A DNA stretch of 64,000 nucleotides from Actinobacillus genomosp. 1 (GTDB lineage Bacteria; Pseudomonadota; Gammaproteobacteria; Enterobacterales; Pasteurellaceae): assembly GCF_029774175.1 (NCBI RefSeq), contig NZ_CP103834.1:816501-880500 (forward strand), read 5' to 3'. Positions 1 through 7,561 of this stretch are shown here, piece after piece (the stretch's first letter is position 1; each line of letters opens with the position of its first letter). The notes below the pieces were generated by a model that had not been told where the DNA came from, made no database searches, and saw only the letters and a list, made by a program, of their open reading frames with translations. The position numbers were made by a program, and so were the translations under genes.

Positions 1-266
1 TGCAAGAAAACTCACATATTGTAGGCACAATTGCCGCTCAAGTTGAAACGCTTACCGACATTGAAGGTGTTCAATTCTCAGCGCATTGTACCTGTTTGAT
101 TGATTCAACAGCTCGCCAAGAGGCTTTAGATTGCTATTATACTCGCCATCCAATCGCCCGCTTAAAACCGAGTGATGTATGGGAAATTCGCTTTGATATA
201 GTCAAGCACACGGGAAATAAATTGGTTTTCGCAAAGAAAACCATTTGGGAAAGAGAAGAAGTCTAG
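1..266 (+). CDS. yhbP: YhbP-like UPF0306 family protein (C-terminal part)
   Basis: The frame is open from the left edge to a TAG at 264-266, so only about the last 87 residues are seen. The visible part contains VGTIAAQVETLTDIEGVQF, then a VWEIRFD stretch and a KKTIW ending. This follows the C-terminal half of E. coli YhbP, an UPF0306 protein with a split-barrel fold related to pyridoxamine-phosphate oxidase. The biochemical role of the family is not established. The gene converges on yciH, and an inverted uptake-signal pair separates them. Family assignment is from remembered similarity. Confidence 0.75.
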   Translation, partial: QENSHIVGTIAAQVETLTDIEGVQFSAHCTCLIDSTARQEALDCYYTRHPIARLKPSDVWEIRFDIVKHTGNKLVFAKKTIWEREEV

Positions 267-278
267 TTTTCTAAGAAA

Positions 279-336
279 ACAAGCGGTTAAATTTGGCTAA
301 AATTTTGCAAAAAATTAGTGAAATTTAACCGCTTGT
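279..336. terminator. Inverted uptake-signal pair, bidirectional terminator
   Basis: ACAAGCGGTTAAATTT at 279-294 is followed by its exact reverse complement at 321-336, giving a 16-bp stem. It lies between the convergent ends of yhbP and yciH, where a shared terminator is expected. The core is a one-base variant of the Actinobacillus uptake signal ACAAGCGGTC. Confidence 0.7.
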
Positions 337-346
337 ATAACGATGA

Positions 347-658
347 TTAACCACCGGCAAGTTTTACTTTAAAGCCTTTTTGTTCCAAAATTTGTTTCAG
401 TAAATCTCGATTATCGCCTTGAATCTCAATCAATCCGTCTTTTACTGAACCGCCAACACCACTACGTTTTTTCAGTTCTGCTGCTAATAATTTGAGTTCA
501 ACATCATCCAAATCCAATCCGCTGATTACGCAAACACCTTTGCCTTTTCTACCGCTGGTTTGGCGTTGAATACGCACAATACCATCGCCTTTTGGGCGTT
601 CCGTCTTTACCTTCTCAGGCACAATGCGCCCGCTTTCTGTTGAATATACTAATGTCAT
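347..658 (-). CDS. yciH: YciH, SUI1/eIF1-type translation factor
   Basis: This is a 103-residue SUI1-domain protein. The core carries VRIQRQTSGRKGKGVCVISG followed by LKKRSGVGGSVKDG, the basic loop and glycine-rich strand typical of the eIF1/YciH fold. Bacterial YciH is thought to affect initiation fidelity, probably at the small ribosomal subunit, but its role is poorly defined. The frame is open 20 codons further upstream, but the ATG at 656-658 gives the family's usual MTLVYSTESG start, and the longer version would read through the pyrF terminator hairpin. It follows pyrF as in E. coli. Confidence 0.88.
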   Translation of the reverse strand: MTLVYSTESGRIVPEKVKTERPKGDGIVRIQRQTSGRKGKGVCVISGLDLDDVELKLLAAELKKRSGVGGSVKDGLIEIQGDNRDLLKQILEQKGFKVKLAGG

Positions 659-696
659 CTGATAAATCCTAAAATTTAACCGCTTGCTTAAAATAC

Positions 697-724
697 AAAA
701 GGTGGACATATAGCCCACCTTTTC
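697..724 (-). terminator. Hairpin after pyrF
   Basis: AAAAGGTGG at 697-705 pairs with CCACCTTTT at 716-724 across an 11-base loop. It lies 14 bases past the pyrF stop and before yciH, so it probably reduces read-through from pyrF into yciH. The T tract is short (4). Confidence 0.6.
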
Positions 725-737
725 AATCCATTATTAA

Positions 738-1430
738 TTAACGAATAGAAGCATTAATTGATTTTAATACCGATAAAGGATCTTGAGCTTGGGTAATCGG
801 GCGACCAATCACTAAATAATCAGAACCGGTTTCGATTGCTTGTTTTGGTGTCATTACACGGCGTTGATCACCAAAATCCGCACCTTCCGGACGGATACCC
901 GGTGTCACTAATTTAAAATCTTTGCCACAATGAGTACGAAGCACTTCAACCTCTTGCGGAGAACAAACCACACCGTCTAATCCCGCACGTTGCGCGAGAT
1001 GAGCTAAACGAATCACTTGCTCCATTGGTGAAGCATTAATTCCGATTTGTAGTAAATCTAAATCTTCCATACTGGTTAATACCGTTACCGCAATTAATAA
1101 CGGTGCGTCTTTACCGTACGGTTCTAAGATCTTTTTCGCTTCTTCCATCATGGTTAAACCGCCGGAAGCGTGTAAGTCCACCATCCATACGCCTAAATCG
1201 GCGGCAGAACGTACCGCACGCGCCACAGTATTCGGAATATCGTGATATTTTAAATCAAGGAAAACATCAAATTTACGTTCGTGTAATTGTTTAACAAAAT
1301 TCGTGCCTAACGTCGTAAACATTTCTTTGCCCACTTTCACACGACAAAGAGACGGATCAACTTGATCTACAAAACTCAATGCTTCATATTCTGTTTCATA
1401 GTCTAAAGCAACAATAATTTTATTATCCAT
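738..1430 (-). CDS. pyrF: Orotidine 5'-phosphate decarboxylase
   Basis: At 230 residues it is the usual bacterial length. OMP decarboxylase makes UMP in the last step of de novo pyrimidine synthesis, in the cytoplasm. The catalytic network is visible: D10 in VALD, K32, and the D59-x-K61-x-x-D64 motif in DLKYHDIPN. The phosphate-binding TPGIRP and IGRPI loops are near the C terminus. The gene is downstream of lapAB with a 24-base gap, matching the E. coli lapA-lapB-pyrF-yciH order. pyrD, another pyrimidine gene, is at the far end of the window. Confidence 0.97.
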   Translation of the reverse strand: MDNKIIVALDYETEYEALSFVDQVDPSLCRVKVGKEMFTTLGTNFVKQLHERKFDVFLDLKYHDIPNTVARAVRSAADLGVWMVDLHASGGLTMMEEAKKILEPYGKDAPLLIAVTVLTSMEDLDLLQIGINASPMEQVIRLAHLAQRAGLDGVVCSPQEVEVLRTHCGKDFKLVTPGIRPEGADFGDQRRVMTPKQAIETGSDYLVIGRPITQAQDPLSVLKSINASIR

Positions 1431-1454
1431 AAGGACTCCTCAATTTTAGTTTAT

Positions 1455-2651
1455 TCAATTAATTTGTGAATCAATGCTGTGTATAGGTTTAATTTGTTCC
1501 CATCGGCGACAAGACGGACAATGCCAACTTAATCGATAACTTTGGTAACCGCAGTTTAAACACCGGTACTGAAAACCTTTTTTCATTCTTGAACCGACCA
1601 TATTATATAACAACATCAAACTTTCTTTTGCTCTACCTTCCTCCGCTTCATTAATTTGATAATGAATGAAACGATGGAACGTAATCATACTCGGATATTG
1701 GCTTAACTGTTGATATAACTTGGAATGTGCGGCTACCACGCCATCTTTTTGCTCAATATATTCTGCAAGAGCCAAATCAACACGACTATTATGCTTAATC
1801 TGGTTTGCTCTAATCAAAAATAACTCATAATTCGCAAGATCATTTTCTGCAATATAGCAGGCTTTTATTTTTTCTATTACCTCACTAATAAAATCAGGAT
1901 CTTGCTGTAAAATAGACTCAAAATGTTTTAATGCAGTTTGATATTGACTTTTTTCTAAATAATAATCGCCTAGCAAGATGGAGGCTCTCGCACATTGCGG
2001 CGAATAATCTAACGCTTTATGCAAAGCGGCTAAATGTCCGTCCAAGTCTTCACTTCGAATAGATTGAGCATACTCGCAGTAGCAATGAGAAAGTGGTATT
2101 TTATCCGTATCCGGCTCTATTTTCAGTAACTTTTCCGCAACATTAATCGCTTTCTTCCATTCTTTTGTTTTCTGATAAATAGCCATCAGTTGCGTTAATG
2201 AATTTACTGCGAATTCCGGCTCATCAAGCAACATAATATAATAGTTTTCCGCTCTATCATAAAAACCAGCCGCCATAAAATCTTTGGCAAGTTGCTGTTT
2301 AGCTAATAATTTTTGTTCAATAGAATAATCCGGGCTTGCATCTAAAGCTTGATGAATTCGTAAGGCTCGATCAACTTCACCACGAGAACGGAAAAGATTA
2401 CCTAGAGTTAATTCCGCTTCAAATTGTGATTCCGTTGCAATTTGATTTTCAGCTTCTTGTTTCTGAAGCATAGAAAGGAAAAGATCAACCGCCTTTTCCT
2501 GTTGATTAGATAAAAGAAAATTAAGCCCCGTCACATAATCACGGGAAAACTTATTATTAATGGTTTCTTGATCCTTCTTTGCACTGCGTTGTCCCATATA
2601 CCAACCGTAGAGCGCAGCTATAGGCAACAAAAGGAACAGTAATTCTAACAT
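1455..2651 (-). CDS. lapB: LapB, lipopolysaccharide assembly regulator
   Basis: A 398-residue inner-membrane-anchored TPR protein. Residues 1-20 form an N-terminal membrane helix (MLELLFLLLPIAALYGWYMG), the middle is a series of helical TPR repeats, and the C terminus has a rubredoxin-like metal site with cysteines 364, 367, 378 and 381 (CLNCG...CPSC). In E. coli LapB (YciM) helps FtsH degrade LpxC and so limits LPS synthesis. Its first codon overlaps the last base of lapA, so the pair is translationally coupled. Length and both signature regions match the family. Confidence 0.95.
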   Translation of the reverse strand: MLELLFLLLPIAALYGWYMGQRSAKKDQETINNKFSRDYVTGLNFLLSNQQEKAVDLFLSMLQKQEAENQIATESQFEAELTLGNLFRSRGEVDRALRIHQALDASPDYSIEQKLLAKQQLAKDFMAAGFYDRAENYYIMLLDEPEFAVNSLTQLMAIYQKTKEWKKAINVAEKLLKIEPDTDKIPLSHCYCEYAQSIRSEDLDGHLAALHKALDYSPQCARASILLGDYYLEKSQYQTALKHFESILQQDPDFISEVIEKIKACYIAENDLANYELFLIRANQIKHNSRVDLALAEYIEQKDGVVAAHSKLYQQLSQYPSMITFHRFIHYQINEAEEGRAKESLMLLYNMVGSRMKKGFQYRCLNCGYQSYRLSWHCPSCRRWEQIKPIHSIDSQIN

Positions 2652-2941
2652 TACTCAGCCTTCGGCGTAGTGGTCGTTAATTCAGTGATTTGTTGTGCCT
2701 GACGCTTAACTCGACGATTAAGCGAGATATTTTGCAATTTAATACGTAAATAGAAAATTCCCGTAATTAACCAACCTAAAATTAAACCGAAGCCGAATAA
2801 AATAGCGACTAAAGTCGATAAACGCAATTCGCTTTGAGCAATAACATAATTAAATGTAATTAATTGATCATTATTTGCACCAATTGTTATCGCAACAATA
2901 ATTACCGCTAGAGTAATCAAAATACCAAAAATATACTTCAT
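2651..2941 (-). CDS. lapA: LapA, LPS assembly protein A
   Basis: A 96-residue membrane protein with two hydrophobic segments (about residues 4-22 and 43-66) followed by a basic, coiled-coil-prone cytoplasmic tail. This is the LapA (YciS) architecture. It precedes and overlaps lapB by one base. In E. coli LapA partners LapB at the inner membrane in LPS regulation. The PLN-free, low-complexity sequence makes identification depend partly on synteny with lapB and ihfB. Confidence 0.9.
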   Translation of the reverse strand: MKYIFGILITLAVIIVAITIGANNDQLITFNYVIAQSELRLSTLVAILFGFGLILGWLITGIFYLRIKLQNISLNRRVKRQAQQITELTTTTPKAE

Positions 2942-3006
2942 GCCATGCTCCGTTTGCTTTACCGATAAATAAAAAACGACACGATACCATATCGTTTCTT
3001 GGAATT

Positions 3007-3288
3007 TTATACTAGATCGACACGTTCTTTCAAATCTTTCCCTGCTTTAAAATGCGGGACATATTTTGCATCTAACTTTACGCTTTCGCCTGTTTTAGGA
3101 TTACGACCGACACGAGGTTGTCGATAATGTAGAGAAAAACTACCAAATCCTCTTACTTCAACACGTTCTCCTCGTTCAAGAAATAGCATAATTTGTTCTA
3201 AAATCTCTTTTACGCCGTCTTCTACCGATTTCACTTGTAAAGTAGGATTAAGTGATACTAAATTTTCAATAAGTTCTGATTTAGTCAT
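3007..3288 (-). CDS. ihfB: Integration host factor subunit beta
   Basis: A 93-residue HU/IHF-fold protein. It has the beta-arm signature VRGFGSFSLHYRQPRVGRNP, including the DNA-intercalating proline region, and the C-terminal HFKAGKDLKERV typical of the beta subunit. IHF is a heterodimer that bends DNA at specific sites and supports transcription, replication and many phage integration reactions, so it may serve the integrase of the nearby island. It lies between rpsA and lapA as in E. coli, with a hairpin separating it from rpsA. Confidence 0.97.
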   Translation of the reverse strand: MTKSELIENLVSLNPTLQVKSVEDGVKEILEQIMLFLERGERVEVRGFGSFSLHYRQPRVGRNPKTGESVKLDAKYVPHFKAGKDLKERVDLV

Positions 3289-3311
3289 AGCTTCCTCTGA
3301 TTATTTAAATT

Positions 3312-3343
3312 AAAGCGGATATGCTTACACATACCCGCTTTTT
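3312..3343 (-). terminator. Hairpin between rpsA and ihfB
   Basis: AAAGCGGATATG and CATACCCGCTTT pair with one mismatch around a short loop; the A tract on the plus strand gives U residues on the minus strand. It lies just past the rpsA stop and upstream of ihfB. Confidence 0.6.
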
Positions 3344-3360
3344 AATTAGAAAGGTTCTAA

Positions 3361-5025
3361 TTATTCACCTTTAGCTGCTTTGAAAGCTTCAGCCATAGCG
3401 TTTGGAATTGCAACTTCTTCTTTATTCACTTGAGCGATTGCTGCTGATTCTTCAGCTTCATCTTTCGCACGAACAGATAAATTAACAACACGAGCTTTAC
3501 GATCTACGCCTGTGTATTTAGCTTCGATAGAATCGCCGACTGAAATAACAGTTGTAATATCTTCTACACGGTCACGAGTCGCTTCGTTAGCACGGATAAA
3601 TGCTTCCACGCCACCTTCTAATTCAACTTTAACGCCTTTCGCATCAACTTCTACAACTTTACCGGTTAAGATTGCACCTTTTTTCGTGCTTTCTACGAAG
3701 TTAGTGAACGGATCTGATTCTAACTGTTTGATACCTAAAGAAATACGTTCTTTAACCGCATCCACTTGTAATACAACAGCTTCCACTTCGTCACCTTTTT
3801 TGTAGTTACGAACAGCTTCTTCACCTGTAGCATTCCAAGAAATGTCAGATAAGTGAACTAAACCGTCGATACCACCTTCAAGACCGATGAAGATACCGAA
3901 ATCAGTGATAGATTTGATTTTACCTGTCACTTTATCGTTTTTGTTGTGAGTTGCTGCGAAATGTTCCCAAGGGTTTGCTTTACATTGTTTTAAACCTAAT
4001 GAGATACGACGACGTTCTTCATCAACTTCAAGAACCATTACTTCAACTACGTCACCTACGCTAACTACTTTAGATGGGTGGATGTTTTTGTTTGTCCAAT
4101 CCATTTCTGAAACGTGAACTAAACCTTCAACACCATCTAAAATTTCAACGAAACAACCGTAGTCTGTTAAGTTAGTTACTTTACCAGTTAATTTGCTGTT
4201 TACCGGGTGGTTTTGAGCGATTGCAGCCCATGGATCTTGACCTAATTGTTTTAAGCCTAATGATACACGAGTTTTCTCTTTGTCAAATTTAAGTACTTTA
4301 ACAGTAACTTCTTGACCTACAGCAACAACTTCGCTTGGGTGTTTAACACGTTTCCATGCCATATCAGTGATATGTAATAAACCGTCAACGCCACCTAAAT
4401 CAACGAATGCACCGTAGTCTGTTAAGTTTTTAACAGTACCGGTAACAACTGAACCTTCAACTAAGTTCGCTAAAACTTCGTCACGATCTTGATTGCTTTC
4501 AGATTCGATTACAGCACGACGAGAAACAACTACGTTGTTACGTTTTTGATCAAGTTTGATAACTTTGAATTCTAATTCTTTACCTTCTAAGTTTAAAGAA
4601 TCGCGAACCGGACGAGTATCAACTAATGAACCTGGTAAGAATGCACGAACACCGTTTAATTCAACAGTAAAACCGCCTTTTACTTTACCATTAACAAAAC
4701 CGATAACTGTAGCTTGTTCTTCGAATGCTTTCTCTAAAGCAATCCAAGCTTCGTTACGTTTTGCATCACCACGAGAAACTACTGTTTCACCGAAGCCATC
4801 TTCTACCGCTTTAAGAACTACATCTACTTGGTCGCCAACTTGAACTTCAAGTTCGCCTTGCGCATTTGTAAATTCTTCAGCCGGAATTGATGATTCAGAT
4901 TTAAAACCTGTATCAACGATAACATAGCCTTTTTGGATAGCTACTACAGTACCTTTAACCACAGAACCTAAACGAGCTTCTGTCGCAAGGAATTCTTCAA
5001 GTAGTTGAGCAAAATTTTCTGACAT
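3361..5025 (-). CDS. rpsA: 30S ribosomal protein S1
   Basis: A 554-residue protein with six successive S1 RNA-binding domains; repeated DYGAFVDLGGVDGLLH-type blocks mark domains 3-6. S1 captures mRNA on the small subunit and is essential in gamma-proteobacteria. The frame is open 13 codons upstream, but the ATG at 5023-5025 gives the family start MSENFAQLLEEF and the usual length (E. coli 557). The leader 5026-5121 holds a GAACA/TGTTC dyad near 5092-5108. In E. coli S1 represses its own translation through its leader; whether that occurs here cannot be read from the sequence. Confidence 0.97.
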   Translation of the reverse strand: MSENFAQLLEEFLATEARLGSVVKGTVVAIQKGYVIVDTGFKSESSIPAEEFTNAQGELEVQVGDQVDVVLKAVEDGFGETVVSRGDAKRNEAWIALEKAFEEQATVIGFVNGKVKGGFTVELNGVRAFLPGSLVDTRPVRDSLNLEGKELEFKVIKLDQKRNNVVVSRRAVIESESNQDRDEVLANLVEGSVVTGTVKNLTDYGAFVDLGGVDGLLHITDMAWKRVKHPSEVVAVGQEVTVKVLKFDKEKTRVSLGLKQLGQDPWAAIAQNHPVNSKLTGKVTNLTDYGCFVEILDGVEGLVHVSEMDWTNKNIHPSKVVSVGDVVEVMVLEVDEERRRISLGLKQCKANPWEHFAATHNKNDKVTGKIKSITDFGIFIGLEGGIDGLVHLSDISWNATGEEAVRNYKKGDEVEAVVLQVDAVKERISLGIKQLESDPFTNFVESTKKGAILTGKVVEVDAKGVKVELEGGVEAFIRANEATRDRVEDITTVISVGDSIEAKYTGVDRKARVVNLSVRAKDEAEESAAIAQVNKEEVAIPNAMAEAFKAAKGE

Positions 5026-5121
5026 AATTTTCTTCTTAAATAAAAATGAACATCCATTTAACATCCTATTAAACGGGGTTAGTAATAATGACCGAACACA
5101 TCCTATGTTCAGCGAATTAAA

Positions 5122-5796
5122 TTAAAATTTAACGTATTGACTAATATGATTCAAAGCCTGTTCAATCACTTCATTGATTGATAAGTCAGTTGAATCAAGT
5201 AGCAACGCATCCTTAGCCGGAACTAAAGGCGCAACCGCACGATTTCTATCTCGATAATCACGCTCTTTAATCTCGGCTAAAATCTCGTCAAAGTTAGCAT
5301 TAAATCCTTTTTCTTGCAACTGTTTTACACGTCTTTTTGTTCGTTCCTCGGCACTTGCGTCTAAAAAAAGTTTTACTTGAGCATCCGGAAATACGACCGT
5401 TCCCATATCTCGACCGTCAGCAATTAAACCTCTGTCCGAACTAAAATCGCGCTGGCGTTGCAATAATGCTTCTCGCACCTTAGGAAATACCGCAACTTTT
5501 GAGGCATTCTGACCGGCTTCGGCAGTACGAATTTGATCTCCGACATTTTCACCGTTTAGAATGACATTAACTTCTCCGTCTTTCGGTATAAATTTTACAT
5601 CTAAATTACGACCGATTTCCGCCAATGAATCCTCATCATCTAATGCCGTACCCGATTTAACCGCCGCCAGTGCCGTGATACGATAAATCGCCCCCGAATC
5701 TAAAAAATCGAAGCCTAATTTTTCTGCCAGTGCATGACATAAAGTGCCTTTACCCGCCCCGCTTGGACCATCAACGGTAATAATAAAATTCTTCAT
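5122..5796 (-). CDS. cmk: Cytidylate kinase
   Basis: A 224-residue type-I CMP kinase that phosphorylates CMP and dCMP using ATP. The P-loop GPSGAGKGT is at residues 10-18, and the DGRDMGTVVFPDA substrate motif and RDYRDRNR lid region are present. The chosen start, at 5794-5796, gives MKNFIITVDG, which places the P-loop normally; eight upstream codons are open but unlikely. It precedes rpsA as in most gamma-proteobacteria and is followed by a 96-base spacer. Confidence 0.96.
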   Translation of the reverse strand: MKNFIITVDGPSGAGKGTLCHALAEKLGFDFLDSGAIYRITALAAVKSGTALDDEDSLAEIGRNLDVKFIPKDGEVNVILNGENVGDQIRTAEAGQNASKVAVFPKVREALLQRQRDFSSDRGLIADGRDMGTVVFPDAQVKLFLDASAEERTKRRVKQLQEKGFNANFDEILAEIKERDYRDRNRAVAPLVPAKDALLLDSTDLSINEVIEQALNHISQYVKF

Positions 5797-5825
5797 ATTT
5801 TTTCCTGATTTATCAATCAATAACC

Positions 5826-6857
5826 TTACAGTTCCGGAAATTCGCCAATAACAACATCTGCATCAAACTCTTTTCCATCGCGTAAAACTTTTACTTGAAC
5901 TTTCGCCCCGGGTTTCATATTTCCTAACAAATCCATCATCTGGGTAGGCGAAACCGCATCAACTTCCCCGACTTTTAAAATTCGGTCATTTTCTTCAATT
6001 CCGGCTTGATATGCCGGTCCGTTAATCGCAACCCCTGTAATTAATACGCCCTTGGCATCTTCTTCATCAAAAATAGATGAATACAAAGAACTATTTACCC
6101 CGAAATATCCTCTGATTACCCGTCCGTCTTGAATAATCTTTGACATAATTTGCGTAGCTAAATTGATCGGTATGGCAAAATTTAGCCCTTCTGCAAGTTC
6201 ATCACTGGTTTTCCCTAAACTCAGCGTATTAATGCCGATAAGTTCTCCTGCAGAATTTACTAAAGCCCCACCGGAATTACCTCTATTAATAGACGCATCG
6301 GTTTGAATAAAATTCTGACGTCCTCCGTCCGTTAAAGCATTGCGTCCGGTAGCACTGATAATGCCTTGAGTAATACTCTGACCTAAATTAAACGGATTAC
6401 CTATTGCCAAAACGACATCACCAATTCTTACCGGTCGTTCACTATTCTGTGGTATGGTCGGTAAATTATCCGCTTCAATTTTTAATACGGCTAAATCAGT
6501 CAAGGTATCATCACCTACAAGTTTCGCATTAGAAATACTGCCGGTTTGTAATGCGACTATAATTTGTGCCGCATTCTGCACCACATGTTTGTTAGTCAGA
6601 ATATATCCGTCAGCAGTCATAATCACCCCTGAACCGAGATTTTTAACTTCAAATGTTTTTCCGTCTTGGCTTAATGCATGGTTATACACGTTCACTACAG
6701 CCGGAGAAGCTAATTGAACGGCATCATGATAACTTTCAATATGCGTCGTTTTCCCATTTACCGTAACCGATTTATGGTTTACTAACGGAGAAACAAAAAT
6801 GATGAGAAATGCACAAAACAAACCGAATGCAACCGCTTGTACAATCTTCTTTACCAT
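5826..6857 (-). CDS. degS: DegS-type periplasmic serine endoprotease
   Basis: A 343-residue HtrA-family protease. An N-terminal membrane anchor (about residues 5-24) is followed by a trypsin-like domain with catalytic H91 (TNKHVV), D121 (LTDLAVLKI) and S195 (RGNSGGAL), then a single PDZ domain from about residue 245. One PDZ and an uncleaved anchor point to DegS rather than DegP/Q. In E. coli DegS senses misfolded porins and starts RseA cleavage to release sigma-E. The start at 6855-6857 (MVKKIVQAV) has a strong AAAGGAGAG ribosome-binding site; 17 upstream codons are open. It is 29 bases upstream of cmk. Confidence 0.93.
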   Translation of the reverse strand: MVKKIVQAVAFGLFCAFLIIFVSPLVNHKSVTVNGKTTHIESYHDAVQLASPAVVNVYNHALSQDGKTFEVKNLGSGVIMTADGYILTNKHVVQNAAQIIVALQTGSISNAKLVGDDTLTDLAVLKIEADNLPTIPQNSERPVRIGDVVLAIGNPFNLGQSITQGIISATGRNALTDGGRQNFIQTDASINRGNSGGALVNSAGELIGINTLSLGKTSDELAEGLNFAIPINLATQIMSKIIQDGRVIRGYFGVNSSLYSSIFDEEDAKGVLITGVAINGPAYQAGIEENDRILKVGEVDAVSPTQMMDLLGNMKPGAKVQVKVLRDGKEFDADVVIGEFPEL

Positions 6858-6963
6858 ACTTCTCTCCTTTTTCCTATTGTTATGCTTAAATATTATATAA
6901 GAATACAATCATTCGTAACAAGATCAAAAACTTAAGCCGAATTCCTATTTTTAAAATTAAGTT

Positions 6964-6996
6964 ATAAAAAAAGCCTTAATCTTACGATTAAGGCTT
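6964..6996 (-). terminator. Terminator after tRNA-Leu
   Basis: AAGCCTTAATC at 6971-6981 pairs perfectly with GATTAAGGCTT at 6986-6996 around a four-base loop. On the minus strand the stem is followed by seven U residues (plus-strand A run 6964-6970). It is seven bases beyond the tRNA 3' end. Confidence 0.88.
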
Positions 6997-7002
6997 ATAT
7001 AT

Positions 7003-7088
7003 TGGTGCTCTGGGCGAGACTCGAACTCGCACATCCTATGGACACTACCCCCTCAAGATAGCGTGTCTACCAATTCCACCACCAGAGC
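7003..7088 (-). tRNA. tRNA-Leu (anticodon GAG)
   Basis: The reverse strand folds into a class II tRNA. The acceptor stem GCTCTGG pairs with CCAGAGC, the stem CTATC/GGTAG encloses the loop TTGAGGG with anticodon GAG, there is an extra variable arm, and the T arm contains GTTCGAGTC. The CCA end is encoded. It lies between secG and degS and probably shares the secG transcript or has its own promoter in the 18-base gap plus secG. Confidence 0.97.
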
Positions 7089-7106
7089 TTTTATTCTGTT
7101 CCCAAA

Positions 7107-7433
7107 TTATTGAGGAATATCGTTATTTGGGTTTTCTACTTTAGGTTGCTCAACTTTTTGTTGAACACCGCTTAAATCTTCAAATTGACTTTTTGGCGCA
7201 GTTTGATGCGAATTTAAATTGCCAATTAATAAACTAATGCCAAAAAAGATAACTGCTAAAACCGCTGTTGTTCTTGATAAAAAGTTAGCCGAACCTGCTG
7301 AACCGAAAACTGTTCCTGAAGCACCTGCTCCGAAAGAAGCACCGGCATCCGCACCTTTACCTTGTTGCATTAACACAAAACCGATTAATGCAACCGCAAC
7401 AACGAGATAAATAATTGTTAATACGTTTAACAT
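7107..7433 (-). CDS. secG: Protein translocase subunit SecG
   Basis: A 108-residue membrane protein with two helices (about residues 3-20 and 52-71). Between them is the conserved cytoplasmic block MQQGKGADAGASFGAGASGT. SecG is the auxiliary subunit of the SecYEG channel that stimulates SecA-driven export. The polar Q/P/N-rich C-terminal tail is variable in the family. A tRNA-Leu gene follows on the same strand, an arrangement also seen in E. coli. Confidence 0.96.
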   Translation of the reverse strand: MLNVLTIIYLVVAVALIGFVLMQQGKGADAGASFGAGASGTVFGSAGSANFLSRTTAVLAVIFFGISLLIGNLNSHQTAPKSQFEDLSGVQQKVEQPKVENPNNDIPQ

Positions 7434-7561
7434 CTAAACTCTCTATTCTTATCCGCGTTAAATCCCAGATTTTAAAATTAAAATCGACTTGCGATGGCGT
7501 GCATCATATAGATTTAGCCTACTTCTTGCAAGTAATTTTTTTCTTGAACAATACATTTGCC